Positions 25,217-39,690 of a stretch of 49,141 nucleotides of DNA are shown one piece after another. The notes below the pieces were generated by a model. It was given only the letters and a program-made list of their open reading frames with translations, searched no databases and had not been told where the DNA came from. The first letter of the stretch is position 1; each line of letters begins with the position of its first letter. The DNA comes from Irineochytrium annulatum (taxonomy: Eukaryota; Chytridiomycota; Chytridiomycetes; Chytridiales; Chytridiaceae): NCBI GenBank assembly GCA_027600665.1, contig JADGJL010000065.1, positions 1-49,141 on the forward strand, in the 5' to 3' direction. A program made the translations under genes and the position numbers.

Positions 25217-27713
25217 ATGGGATGCTTGCTCAAGATCCAGGATCGTGCGGAGGAATGGATGCGTGAGCAGCTGCAGGGATGTGAGAGCCACAGAGAATGG
25301 CTGTCGTTCTTGCTGACGGAGATCGCGATGGGGAAGACTGAAGAGAGGTTTGTCACTTAACCTATGCTACATCTAACAGCTGCAGGACTCGGCATGAGAC
25401 AATTTTCTGCACACCCGCAAGGCTGAAGGCAAATGCTTTGCTCATTGCATCGAAGGCCATCCAGATCAATGGTCAACCGGCAGACGTCTTTACCAAAGGG
25501 GCTGCTGGCAGTGTGGGCCCAGATTTGGGTGACGACATCACCGGCACCGCTCGAAAAGCATACGATTCACGCAATCAAAATTCGCGGCCATTAACTCTGA
25601 CGAACTCTGGAGACTCTGACAACTCCAAATCGCGTCTCAATGAAGACGCCAAGCCTCTGACTCGCAAAAGGGCTGCTGAAATGAAGGCAACATCGGAGGC
25701 TGAAGAAACCGCCGAGAGGAAGCGTGCAAAAGTGGCCATCACTTCTTCGATTCTTGATGACTTGACGCAACAGGATGGCATGGTCGCAAAAGAGATACCG
25801 ACAAAGGATGTGCGTCAAAAAGGAGCTTTCGATGACAACGCGCTGAAGACTCCCGGCACCGGTTTATCCGGAATTCGCCAACTGCGCGTCCCAGCTATGA
25901 AATTTGCGCAGTTTTACAACGAATGCGCAAATGAGGACAACAAACTATCGGCTTCAGAAGGGGTTGATCATGTGGCGCCTGCAATTTCGTCCGCGTCGGT
26001 GGCACCGGGCGCTTCAAAGAAGCAATCGTACCATTGGATGTTTGAGACGCAGTCCGTTGTGAACAAGAACAAGGGCATCGGATCTACAGCCCTCAACGAA
26101 GACGTCCGGGAGGAGCACTTCGTGTCTCAAGCCGGCCATGCCGAATTGCCTCGCGATGACATCTCCGGCACCGAACCGAAGGACGTCCAGCGAGTTAAGA
26201 GCAAGCTGGCGAGCCTCGCAGCGAAGTTAGCAAATAACGTTCGCCCAGGAAACTTAGATGGCGAGCTGGAGCAGGTTTGTTTCGCTACATGGCGTTGTTA
26301 ATGCGATTGAAGGCGGCCACAATGTTTAAAGAGACGACGACGACTGCCAAAACCGTCGTCACCGAAATGCTTAATGCCGCTTCCAAGCCGGAGAACTTGG
26401 CATCTGCCGACAAGCTTCGCTCCAGAGATTCTGCCTTGGGATGGCATTCGATTCTCCCTGTCAATACCGCAGCCCAAAGCGCAAACGCCGACCAAAAAGG
26501 CGCACGCGATCTGGATGCGCCGCTTGTAGGTCCTTTCGGCATTGCTAAGCCGATGGCGGGTTTCAAAGGAACGCTTCTCACGGAAAAGGTGCGTTTCTGA
26601 GTTTGGTCCCAGTTGGCTAAGTCGTGGGAGGTGGCCAGTTCGGAATCGGCGGTTACTCTTGTGGAAGAAGCAGTTGAAGTTGTTTTTCACGCTGGAACAG
26701 CAGACGAAAGGCGATTTCGGCCTCTTGAGTCAAGCGAAGATACAAGCAATACGACGGGTAACAGAAAGGTGTGAGCAACTTAAGTTATTCTCTTTGCGTT
26801 AGTATAATTCCCTCCTAAAATTTAAACATGGTGACGTTGAAGAACGACCCGTCTTCAAAGACCCCTCTTACCACGACCCAGTCGGAGCTTTCGGAAGATA
26901 TGGAACTTTGCACGCAGGAAACTTTAACCCTCTCGGGGCGGATGGGACCGAAGGAGGACACTTCGAGCTCAGTCCTGAAGTCAGGGAAGAAAAATGAAGA
27001 GGCGAAACTCCGAGTTAGGACGGGCACCGCTGTGAACCCCGAGTCGCAAAAGGAAAACGACAAGCCAACTCTATCGTCTGGCAAACCGTTGGCAGCTGGT
27101 AATCGCAAAGAGGAATTGGGCAAGACGGTGTCCGTCATAACGTTACCGCCGGCCGTACCACTTGAAGTCGGTGCCGCGGCGCTGGATAGTTTTGCTCTTT
27201 CTATGCAAAAGAAAGCTTCCGCGACCCTTTTCGAAACCACGACGGCCGTCGCGGCAACTATTGTCGACGAGAATGGGGAGCTGCCAGAGATCTCTAGCGA
27301 GTAAGACGTCGTCTCCGTTTATGGTTTAACATGAGCACAGTTATTCTGACGAAGATGAAGGGAGCGATTCAGCTACGTCAGAGGCCCCAGCACCAAAAAA
27401 AGAGGACACCCCATCGAAGAAGAAGGCTTTGGCTAAACCTCCTGTTCCTCAATGGGTGGAAACACCGAACTTGATCAAAGCGTTGGAAGTACAGAATAGG
27501 CGAGATCCTGACGGTGTTTTTGGTGGAGTAAAGCCCTTACAGCTTGAAAGTGAGTTGTTATGTTAATGAGCTTAGTTAACCCGTGTAGAAATCTTCCCGA
27601 ATGGACGCGTTCGCAAGAAGTTCCGCGACTCGTGCGCCGGCAATTGGACGGGAACCGATGTTCTCACTGCAGAGGAAGAAGAGGTCTACAAGCAAATGAT
27701 GGGTTACTTGTAG
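25217..27713 (+). CDS. INCENP: Inner centromere protein (INCENP/Sli15), chromosomal passenger complex scaffold
   Basis: INCENP holds Aurora B kinase at centromeres and the spindle midzone. The first ATG in frame gives MGCLLKIQDRAEEWMREQLQ, a helical N-terminus suitable for Survivin/Borealin binding, then REWLSFLLTEIAMGKTEER. A short intron leads to HETIFCTPARLKANALLIAS. The middle is long, charged, Ser/Thr/Lys-rich and probably disordered. The C-terminal IN-box is clear: PPVPQWVETPNLIKALEVQN, DPDGVFGGVKPLQLE, KIFPNGRVRKKFRD, and the TSS-region counterpart AGNWTGTDVLTAEEEEVYKQ. TAG is at 27711-27713. The IN-box is split by a short intron after PLQLE. About 800 residues and several introns. The IN-box makes the identity firm although the middle has little recognisable similarity. 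Confidence 0.88.
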
Positions 27714-27844
27714 TTGCACTGCTATATCACTATGACAACGTATGCATGTATATTGAATAATCTATCGCCAGAAACAAAACAAAAAAGAAAATGGAAAAGG
27801 AAAAGTGGACATCTATGCGCGCTCAAGCTGACCAATCATGTGTG

Positions 27845-30290
27845 CTAAAACGAGTTTAAATAAGCAATTATGAGGCCGGGTTCCTCACCCCGCAATGGAG
27901 CCGCTACGGCTGCGATGTCGTCAACTTCCACCATGTGCATGTTGCTCCTGAACTTATAAATCACACGTAACCGCTTTGCTTCACCAAAGCACGGGTCATA
28001 AAACCCAACCAGATGCGCCTTTGAATGACCTCCGCTGATGTGCAGTTGCGAGTTCACGACAAGATTTTGGACCGGGACTGTCACGTCAACCCATTCGTGG
28101 GCCTCGTCTCCAACAGTTGCAGACGCCGTCGCACCAGCATCAGCTGCATTCGCTCCATTGTCGAATGCTTCTCCGTGGCCATCTAGGTAGGGGGGGGGTT
28201 GCATATCTCCATCCGACCCAAACATCGTCCGCAACGTATTTAGCGACAGCCCACGGCCTATATAGGCTCCACGAGGGACGGTCGATGGCGGGAGCTTGCC
28301 ATATTTCGCTTCCACAACCACCAAGCCTTCGTTACGTCAGACAATGAAAAAAAAACGTGGGGTGATTACCTGATTTCTCTTCTTCTATCTCAACCCGTCT
28401 AAGAACTTGCTCCCTCATTAATTTTACCGCATCCTCCGAATTCCTTTTCCTTTCCGCGAGGACATCCGCGTTTTGTTGTCTTACTTCCGCTAGTTTTCTG
28501 GCAAAGGAAGTCAATAACAAAGAATAAATAAGTATTTGACGTCGTCAAAACATACTCTGCATGCTTCTTGATTCGCCAAGGCTCGAACACCCACGTATCT
28601 AGTGCGAATCCGGCGGCTAGGGGTATTATGGCCGCCCACAAGGCCAATTGTAAATCCAAGGATGGTGACAGGGTAACTGGGACAGAGAACTTCTGGCCAA
28701 GACGGATGAACTTGAAGCGGAAAGCGACCCCTTGCAACGTCCCACACTCAATCCCAATTCCTATCCGATCGTGCTTTGAGACTCGCTTATCAGCGGCCAG
28801 CGATCCTTGTAGGCCGACGGCAGTCCCGATAGTAAAGGACACCCGCGCCTTCAGGCTCTTGGACACAGTACGGAGATACGACGCGCTGATATGACTTGAC
28901 GCCTCTCCGGCCGAGATGTCAAAGGAGAGCTGGCCGGATTCGTGTCGCCGTATGATCCCAATCCCGCACGATGTCCGATCACGGAAGTCCTGATCTGCTC
29001 CCCAGTAGCTCAAAGTGTACTCCCCAGTCCTGTAGCTTATGTAGCCGGTAGTATGTCCTGAGAGCTTCCGCCCGAGTGACACAGTGATAGGGGGCGGCGA
29101 TAGCATCGTCTTGGCGTGCAGGTTGACGCTAGCAAAGACATCCGACGTGAAGTTATTTACAACCTTGAAAGTCGTCGACGAGTGTTGACCGACAGAGGTC
29201 GAAAGTTCACCCCACAACGTTGGCGAGACAACGTGTCGTAACGTCCCAACAACGGTTCCCGCGCCAACACCGTTGCGAGCCAGAGCACTCCCTTGGACAA
29301 AGAAGGTGGTTTGAGGAGCTAAATTCGTCTGCACCGTCCCCGCATCAGTTGTTGTGTAGTGATAGATCGAGCCTTACCTCCCAAGAATGCTTCACAAAAG
29401 CTTGTTTAACTTCTGGCACCCATGAGACGCTCTTTCTGTTCGGTCGTGGTCCACGGACAAGTTGAGGAATGGCAGGTATTACGGGTCGCCGCCTCGAAGT
29501 AGAACCTCCGGAAAACAACGAGCTCGCATCGAAGCCCACGAGAATCTCGCCCTAATTAAGCAGGCATTAGCAAAGCTCGCGAAGACCAAATAAAGGAAGC
29601 AAAAGGAGAGAACATGACAATCGGACCTTCGACTTAATCAAATTATCTACATCATTTTGCAAGCGAATCCTACTACGTCGTTCATACTCCTCTCTAATCT
29701 GACGATAACAAGTGAGTTCTTCAAAGCACCTAAAAGCCTAACCTCCTCTTGAGTTCTGACACGAGGGCCAATCTCCCAATTAGCAGCGAGGCCGTCCATT
29801 CCATAGGCGTCATAGAGATGGCGCCGCCCAGGATGGCTAAGAACTACGACCATAAGCACAATAGGAGACGCGAGCATTTATACCGTCATATGCCTTCTGA
29901 ATCATTTGAAACTGTTTTTCGGCAGCCTCCTGCAGCTAACGGTCACTATAAGAGACAAAAGGGCACCAAACCTTATCCTCAGGCCGATGATGCTTGTCAG
30001 GATGGAAGAGCATGCACATGCGCCTGTAAGCGTTCTTGATTTCGTCGTCTGTTGCCTGTAAATTAATATAAAAGCAGTGGTTATGATGGAATACTTCGAC
30101 ACATTTAATTAAAGGACAAGTGAACTCCATGAATTCGGGCGGCGTCCAAAAAATTCACCTCTTTGTTTAAATTTAAAACCGCGTATAGACCGATGTGCCC
30201 CATCGCGGCCTGCTCCGAGTCGATCGCGCGTTGGTAGTCAGCATCATCGTCTATGCCCTCGGCTTCCTCTTGTTGTGGATCTCGGTCCAT
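27845..30290 (-). CDS. DNAJC11: DNAJC11-type J-domain protein
   Basis: This is a J-domain co-chaperone. In animals DNAJC11 is a mitochondrial outer-membrane protein linked to MICOS and cristae. The start at 30290 gives MDRDPQQEEAEG, then GLYAVLNLNKEATDDEIKNA. The J-domain continues AYRRMCMLFHPDKHHRPEDK, with the HPD motif intact. The J-domain ends with VLSHPGRRHLYDAYGMDGL. A beta-rich barrel-like middle follows (TTGYISYRTGEYTLSYWGAD, SHISASYLRT, KARVSFTIGTAVGLQGSL), then a hydrophobic segment, ALWAAIIPLAAGFALDTWVF. The C-terminal DUF3395-like part has VEAKYGKLP, VPVQNLVVNSQLHISGG and KRLRVIYKFRSNMHMVEVDD. The stop is at 27845-27847. Order and content match DNAJC11 throughout. About 600 residues with short introns. 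Confidence 0.9.
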
Positions 30291-30984
30291 TTCGTTTCTT
30301 ATGAAAATTGACTCCCAAGAGGCTGCTGTTTCATGTTTATCATAACTACAAATCTTTGGCAGGCCTTCGGGCGACCCATTCCATGCGCAAATGTGGAAAA
30401 GGCGGTGTAGGAGCGCGACGCCAGCTGATATGGCACGGACGCTAATGGGGCAATTTGGTCATGCGCCGTTTCACGCGTGGACATTGGCGACGCAGGGTGC
30501 TGACAGGGAGGTAAGCATGGCTGATCTTACAATTCATCAGGGCTACAGTGGCATCTGACGGAGACAAGCAGCCGCTTCTCAACTACGGCTGCTAAGTAGT
30601 TCTCAACTAACACTTTGGATGTCAGTCATTGCGGTTATTTCTAAGGAGTCGGGGTTGCGAACCTCCCGCATATTGTTGCGTATTTTGGACGGAAACACAA
30701 GGTGTAATATATGACGCGAACAAATTCGGACGCGAGATTGGAGAGCGCGGCAAACGGGTTCGTGGGGTCGATGGAAAATAAAGTAACTCCTACACTCGCT
30801 TTGGATGTAATTTTATTGTACTGCATCATTATCGACCGCTGCTGCGTGCTAGGTCCTAATGTTTCCTTCCAGAGCAAACTTGTACAAATGGAAATGCAAA
30901 ACTGATATCACACTTGTCCAAGCCTATTTTATTTTTGAGACACAAATGCGCCGTGCAATGGCATAATCAACGCAGTGAAGCATT
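30291..30984. other. Intergenic region between DNAJC11 and PRP5, with one possible micro-ORF
   Basis: These 694 bases contain the DNAJC11 promoter and the PRP5 3' end. A plus-strand frame at 30391-30558 encodes 55 codons (MWKRRCRSATPADMARTLMG onward) and contains an in-frame 30-base GTAAGC...CAG segment that could be an intron. A minus-strand frame at 30299-30484 overlaps it. Neither has a recognisable motif. Confidence 0.3.
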
Positions 30985-33900
30985 TCAACCATTAGTAACC
31001 AGATAGCGAGCGCTTCCGCCCATGCTTCCCGATTCCAGCGCCATATTCGTCTCCTCTTTCAATATCCTCTTAATCTCCTTCTTGGCTATGTCAATGGACA
31101 GTTGCGATTCTCCCTCGATAAACTGCAATTTGTGCTATAGTATTAGTAATCGTTCTCTTGCTGACAATAAGGAAAAAGGAACATACCAAAAACAGCTTGC
31201 GCTCGTTCGGTCCAGGTTGCTTGCCCGGAAGAACGTATGTGCCGCGGGTCGTTATTGCCGCACCGCTCATCTCCGTGATCTGCACAATCTGCTCCTTGTT
31301 CGTGACCTTCCAACGCGCCTTCTGCGGATAGTCGTTGATTTCGATCTCGTAGGCGAAGGCAGAATCGCCGCCACTCTTCTTGGCTTCCCCACGATATCTG
31401 CTATTGAGCTGATCAATGATATCCTTGGCCTTCTTGAACCCTTCAATCCCAACTTTAGCGTTGACCTCATTGATAGCGTCTTGAAACTTCTGCAGATTTT
31501 CTTTTGGGGCCGCGGCAGCAGCTTCGTTGAGTTGTTTAGCGATATTTGAAGCAGCCTGCAGCACAGCTTCCTCCCTAGCCTTATCTGCACTCGGCCCTTT
31601 CACGGCTGTTGCAACAAACGGCAGGCCGTCAGGCCCTTCATCTCCGCTATCATCTGACACGCCTTCCGCCTCCTCCGCGTACTCGGAGCCGTGCATCCTT
31701 TTTTGTATCGACTTCACGGTGTCTCGCTCCTTCTCAAGTTTATCCAAGCCCTTCCCGCCAAATCCAGAGGACGTATAGTTCGCCTTCCCGTCCTTCACTT
31801 TCAGAATAAATCCATCAGCCAAATCCTGCAACGATTGAGGGACTTCAGCCTTTGACATCTTCAGGGCCTGCACAATCACGACCGAGTATTTGTCTTGATC
31901 CGGCGTGATAAACGTGTATGCCGTGCCCTTATTCCCCGCCCGTCCAGTTCGACCGCATCGATGTACATAGTCCTCCATATGGTTCGGGCAATCGTAATTA
32001 ATCACCACTTTCAGCTGCTTAACGTCGAGTCCCCTAGCGGCAACAGAAGTAGCAATCACGATGTTGATGTCCCCCCCCTTAAAATCGGCAATGGTAGAAT
32101 CTCGGTCTGACTGATCCTTCCCTCCATGCAACGTTTGACATGGATACCCGCGCTTTAAGAGATCACGGAGCAAGTTATCAGCACCGTCTTGTCGGTCAAC
32201 AAACACGAGAACCTTCGAGTCAGCATCGTTCGCCATAGTAAGCCCCAAAATCTCAAGTAGTCGAAGAAACTTTGAATCTTCATCCCGGACTTCGACAATT
32301 TGGTGGACGTCGGGGCAAACAACGCTACGGCCACCGACTGTGATTTCCAGCGGCTGTTTTAAAATCTTGCGCGCGAGAGCCTCCATCTTTCTCGGGAATG
32401 TCGCAGAAAATAAAATCGTTTGCCGACTTGGCCTGATGTTGTTCACCATCTTCATAACTTGCGGTTCGAAGCCCATATCAAACATTCTGTCAGCCTCATC
32501 CAGAACTAGGTAAGTGACGCGCTTCAAATTGGTCACTCGGCCGCTGTTGGCGCAAAGAAGATCGATCATTCGACCCGGGGTACAAATGATGATTTCAGCT
32601 CCTCTTTTAAGCTCGGCGATTTGGTCTTTGATCGGAGATCCGCCGTAGCAGCAAACGGCGCGAAGGTTGAGCGCTTTTGTAAAAGGCTTGCACTCTTTGA
32701 AAATCTGAACGGCGAGCTCTCTTGTCGGCGTCATTATCAAGCCTATTGGGCCTTCGCCGAGCTCCAAAGGTCGTTGATCCTTAATATGTCGAAACATCGG
32801 CAACAAGAAAGCGACCGTCTACAATGTAGGAAGTGTTACATGTCTGTTCTCACGATCAAACCTTACCTTTCCACTGCCCGTCTTCGCGATCCCTATTACG
32901 TCTCGTCCGCTCATAACGGCTGGAATACTTTGAGCTTGGATAGAAGTTGGTTTCTCATACTTAAGCACTTTTTTGATGACTTCGAAGGCACCCGGCGTGA
33001 GGCCCATCTGAGCCCACTTCTGAATTGGCTTTGGGCAGTTGACCCCGCGGATCTTAACGCCGCCCAGATCCGCTCTGATGATATCCACCTCGGCCTCAGT
33101 CATGACAGCTATCTCAGGAGGCTCGATGTAAAAGTCCTTGCGGAAGTATTCGTACTGAACCGTTGAGTGATCGACGGTGGCTAGGTCCTTCCTTTTAGAT
33201 GCCAACTTTTTGGCGGCGGCCCCAAGGATATCCTCATCGTCGTCTGAACCCGCCTCATCCTCATCACCGGCTACACGTGCCTCGCCAACGACCTCCTCCG
33301 CCTCCATGCGACCCGATATCCCGTTGCTCATTGCCTTTTGGTCCTCCTCATGTAGCTTTTTCACTTCCGAGTCTACATCCACCATGAACGCGTCGAGAGC
33401 ATCCTCCGCATCTGTACCACCGTCTTCAACCATCGGCGACGGCGCATTCTCCATCAAACTCGGCCTTTTAAATCGCCTTCGAGCAGGAGCCTTGTCCGAC
33501 GCGGATACGTCGTCAGTGTCCATTTCAAAAGATGCGGCTACGACCGGCCTCTTCGTAACCTTCACTGCCGACAGGCCCAATTTCGACTTGAACAAATTTG
33601 GTTTGGAGGATTTCATAGCGATCAGTGCTCGACCCTTGACGCCACTCCCTGCCGAGTTCGTGGCAGCAAAAGCGATGGTTTTAACTTTAGGGGCAATAAA
33701 TCCGGTGAAGTCATCTTCATTCCGAGACGTTAAGGGCTTTAAAGACGGCAGAGGCACGACCGATGGAACCACTGCACAACGTAAGTTAGTAGAGGTACTG
33801 TGTTGGCAATGCCTACCTTGCAATTGTTCAACGTCCCTTGGCGATGCGTCAACATCATCCTCGTCATCATCCTCCAAACTCCATCCCTTCCGCTTGATGC

Positions 33901-34708
33901 CGTTTGACACGTTTGCAGTTTCTTCATCAACTTGCATGGCGTCGTTGTCAGTGGGTTTCTCTTGTTCGTCATTCGCAGACGCCGGAGTGACGACATCGAC
34001 GTCAATCCCACTAACCCCATTCAGCGCCATTTTCTCCTCCTTCTCCTTGGCTAGCTTCTCCTTCCGCCATTTCTCAACCCGTTCCCTCCGTTGCCGAGTC
34101 TTTTCTTCGACGGAGAGCGAATCCATCACGTTCTTGATAGATTCCTGTGCGGGGTCAGCCGACGAAGAAGGCGGCCGTATACCTACTTGGTTCGGCTGCG
34201 GAGGCCCTGTGACTACCGGTAACGAAGCAGCCTCTTCCGTAGCAACCGCAGCCGGTGCGCTTATAGACTTCGACGGTGGGTCCGAGATAACCATTACTTC
34301 CGGTGCAGGGCTACTCACAGGGCCGTTCGTCTTCAAATCCGGATCCAAGCGCTCACTACCTTCGACGGAGCTGCCCGTTTGCTCTCTCGCAACCTTTTCC
34401 CCATCGTCATGTCGAGACTTCTTCCTGTTACGCTCGCGGTCTTTGTCTCGACTCCTGGAGCGCCGCCTCAACGCTTCGTCATGACGAGACTCCCTGTCTC
34501 GATCCCTGTCCCTGTCGCGGTCCAACCGCTCGCGCCGCCTGTCGTCATCTCTGTCCCTGTCCCGGTGCTCGCGATGGTCTCGGTGGTCTCGATCGCGATC
34601 CCGCCGCCTGTCGTCGTCGCGGTCCTTCTCGCGACTGTCGTGGCGATGCCGCGATAACTTGTGCTTATGCTCTTTCCTCTTCCTCGATGAGGGGCTCGGG
34701 GAGCGCAT
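30985..34708 (-). CDS. PRP5: DEAD-box RNA helicase PRP5/DDX46
   Basis: This ATPase proofreads branch-site recognition by U2 snRNP during prespliceosome assembly. The start at 34708 ([20 protein letters not shown]) leads into a long RD/RS/RH-rich charged region, then a Ser/Glu-rich middle. Helicase motifs are in order: Q-motif [11 protein letters not shown], motif I AKTGSGKT (split by a short intron), [18 protein letters not shown], motif [14 protein letters not shown], motif [15 protein letters not shown] and motif [12 protein letters not shown]. The C-terminal part with [19 protein letters not shown] and ERKLFL matches DDX46. After an intron it ends [18 protein letters not shown] to ARYLVTNG, with TGA at 30985-30987. 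About 1180 residues. At least three short introns are needed, one of them in frame at about 33780-33825. Confidence 0.93.
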
Positions 34709-34863
34709 TTCTCTTATAAGATCAACAGTTCCCCTCCCCTCGTCCGCTGCCTGGGGATTCGTTAAACGAAGTATGCGGTGGATGCTCCGTGGTTCGTAGG
34801 GATGATGGCTTGGACGATGATATAGCTGCGCAGTTGACAGCTTGAACCCCATTTGCAAGGATC
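34709..34863. promoter_or_regulatory. Likely bidirectional promoter (PRP5 / kinesin-7)
   Basis: The start codons of two divergent genes are 155 bases apart, so the promoters probably overlap here. No specific site was identified. This is inference from spacing only. Confidence 0.4.
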
Positions 34864-37624
34864 ATGAACAGGAGCCTGGACAGCGTTAGAGGGACACCAA
34901 CCCCTAGGTTCTCGTCGCTGCCGTCGGCGTCGTCCAGCCCGACCCTGCGATCACCCACGCCACCGTTCCTTCCGACGAAGGCGTCGAACATTGGAGCCGA
35001 CAACTGCGTTGTGACTGTTCGAATCCGGCCGCTCACTCAAGCTGAGATTTTAAGCCATAACGCGGCAGTATGGGCGTCGGATGAAGCTCAGGGCCGGATA
35101 TTTCCGCTGGAAGGCCAAGACAAGGGCAGGAAAGGCAACGCGGAATACCTATATGGTCAGGAATGTTTTTTTTTGTTGTGAGCGTACCAACACCTGGACA
35201 GATATTGTGCAGAGCGGCTCGGACAATAAAGAACTTTATGACAAAGCTGGTGATAATGCGCCATTGACTCCCATCTTATTAACGTGACAAAAGCCCAGAA
35301 CGTTGTGTGGGCAGCAATGGAAGGTTTGAACGGCACGGTCTTCGCGTATGGGCAGACGGCGTCAGGGAAGACGTACTCGATGATGGGCGTTGATGATCAG
35401 CCAGGGATCATTCCTCAAGCCATTGATGATGTGTTCTCATACATTCGCGAAGTACACGACGTCCTGCAGGCCATATATTGACTAAACTTCAGCAAACTGG
35501 CGACCGGGAGTATCTTCTTCGCGTCGCTTACCTCGAAATCTAGTTTGTCTTCGACTGCTTGCAAGCCATATTAACGATAGCAATAGTAATGAGAGCATCC
35601 GCGACCTCCTGGCTCCTGAGCAGAAAGATTTACGGATACACGAGGATAGAAAGGTCTCTAGTCCACAATTCATCTCAGGTGGTGACATTTCTTAGCGCGG
35701 AGTGTACGTGTCGCCGTTGAAAGAGGAAATCGTTACAACGCCAAAGCAAGTTATGAAAATCATTCAACGGGGCGAGCAGAATCGACATTTCGGCTCGACT
35801 GATTACAATGAGCACTCATCGCGTTCGCATACAATCTTCCAGATGGTAAGAAACAAGCGTTTGTAGGTGAGCTGATTGGGATGAAGGTGATTGAGAGCCG
35901 TGATAAGAATCCGGGAATTATTAGCCCTCCAATCTCCAAGCGCTCTGGGATCACGTCCGTGGGCAAGCTTCGAGGCTCCGTAACAATATCGCAACTCGTA
36001 GTACAACTGCTTTAAACGCGCCTGACTACCTCGCAGAACCTCATCGACCTGGCTGGGTCGGAAAGAGCGGCGTCCGATCTCGACAGGAGAAAAGAGGGCG
36101 CATTTATAAATAAGTCGCTGCTAACTCTCGGAAATGTTATTTCAAAGCTGACGGAGACCAAAGAGTTAGCTGCTTATTAATGATATGGATCTGATACCTG
36201 TTGCAGGTCTCAGCACATTCCTTACCGGGACTCGAAATTGACCAGAATTTTACAAAGTTCTCTTTCTGGGAATGCGCGCGTTTCCGTCATTGCTACTGTC
36301 AGGTTGGAACGATGCAGTGGTTTTTTGTACTTAAGTTGGTCAGCCCTGCCTCGCAAAATTGGGAGGAAACCAACAGCACCTTAAAGTTTGCGGAGCGAGT
36401 CAAAAAGGTTCAAGTAAAAGCTCACCAGAACCAGGTCCTCGATGAGAAGGCCCTGATTCAGAAGTACAAGATGGAGATTGCGGAGCTTCGAAACAAACTT
36501 CTGGAAACGAACGAGATGTTGGAAAGGGAGCGCAAACTTCAAGACTCGGAGATGCAAAAATCTATTCGACAACAGTACGAGGAGCAATTGCACGAGAGCC
36601 AGTTGGTGAGTATGTCGCGAATTTCCTGTTCTCTTTTGTTGATTGGCTTCAGGTGCGGACAGCGCTGAAGGAGCGGATCGAGCATTTAACGAAGCTGATC
36701 CTCAGTTCGAGCTCAGTGACCCCTAAGGCCATTTTGGATTGGAATGCGCCGGCTGACACGGGGGTAGGTTAATGATCCGGTACCAAATGGTTAAAAGCCG
36801 CTTTTTAGGATAAGCGGGCGTCAGTCATTATGGACGGTTTGCTACCGCAAGCCAAGCAGGCCGACGGTATTGGGGGCGACATGGCCCGGGCGTCTCGTAT
36901 TGGCCGGAAGAGCATGAGGCTAAGTCGACAGCTGTCTGATAAGGACTTCGTTCGGAAACAAATCGCGGAAATTGACCGGCGAGACGAACGGATAAAGCAG
37001 CTCGAGAATCTCATGTCTCTTTTGAAATCCTCGACTGACGTTCGCGTGCAATCGATAATAGCGTCGTTTACTACCGATCCAGAGCAGACCATCCAGGGAA
37101 CCGAAGAGTTGAATGAGGAAGTGCAGCGTCTGCGGCGGGAGAGGCAGGAGATGGAGATTGTGATAAATGAGCAGAACGAGAAGCTTGAGCTTTTGGAGCA
37201 GCGTGGGGGAGGGTCGACGACTGGGACGAACCCGGCGTTTGAGCAGTCGACCAAATACAAGGAGATGGCGTTGATTATATCGCAGCAGCGGCAGACTGTC
37301 GAGGACCGGGACACCACAATCAAGTTGTTAAAAACCCAAATTGCGGAGCTCCGGACATCTGTAAGGAATTTGGAGCTTAGCGAGTTCGAGAACCTTGAGA
37401 AGCTTGCGGCTGCCGGCGACCCACAGTTGCAAAAGAGCAGTAATCGCGCGAGCATAAACATTTCTACGCGGTTGCGCGAGGCCGAGCAACTTTTGGAGAC
37501 GGAACGGAAGCTCCGGAGTGATGAGTCGACGCAGGCCACTGAATTGATCGCTGCACTTGAGTCGGAGCTGGCAATTGCAAAGGCAGAGCTTTCGATTTCT
37601 CAGACGCTGTTCAACCAAGACTAA
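34864..37624 (+). CDS. Kinesin-7-like (CENP-E/Kip2) motor protein
   Basis: This is an N-terminal-motor kinesin. A Ser/Pro-rich leader ([20 protein letters not shown]) precedes [14 protein letters not shown]. The motor is spread over about ten short exons. The nucleotide-binding P-loop is [19 protein letters not shown], followed by [14 protein letters not shown] and [11 protein letters not shown]. Switch I is [13 protein letters not shown] and switch II is [14 protein letters not shown]. Then [40 protein letters not shown] and [20 protein letters not shown]. The tail is coiled coil ([40 protein letters not shown]) and ends ISQTLFNQD with TAA. All nucleotide-sensing motifs are intact. FAxRxKxVxxKxxxN plus the GIIP block suits kinesin-7. 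About 850 residues. Frame breaks between blocks are explained by GT-AG introns, so it is not a pseudogene. Confidence 0.88.
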
Positions 37625-37813
37625 TGATGTTTTCTTCAAATTGTCTTTTGTTTTTGATATCTAATTTCTGCTCCTGTATGGATAATTTGCCGAACACTGT
37701 AGACAACACGAGAAAGTAACATGAGTAAGAAACGAGTAAACGATCCGAAGAGGTTTATTAATAATGAAATGACAGTTGGCAGTTAAGTCCTAATATCGAG
37801 AAAGAAAAGGGCT

Positions 37814-39489
<1,676 letters not shown>

Positions 39490-39690
39490 TGCTGTCAAGA
39501 TGCGAGAGGAAGGAAAGCAATGAATGCAGGCGGTCAAAGTCGGTGGGAGTCGGCCCGATCCGCGGTCGTGTCGGGTTGCACAGGTGAGGGTTTCGTGCAT
39601 TTCTCTTTCCTTATCCTATGAGCTTTATACAAGGGTTAACGCGGTTTCCATTATCTTAATCTTTCCACTGTTTGTTGGTAGGATGTGCGT

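Noticed and set aside
33177..34484. 435-codon open frame on the plus strand
   Set aside because: It is antisense to PRP5, is Ser/Thr/Pro-rich without motifs, and arises from the charged repeats of the real gene.
35161..36700. Kinesin pseudogene broken by stops
   Set aside because: Every break falls at a GT-AG pair, and removing the short introns restores all motor motifs in frame.
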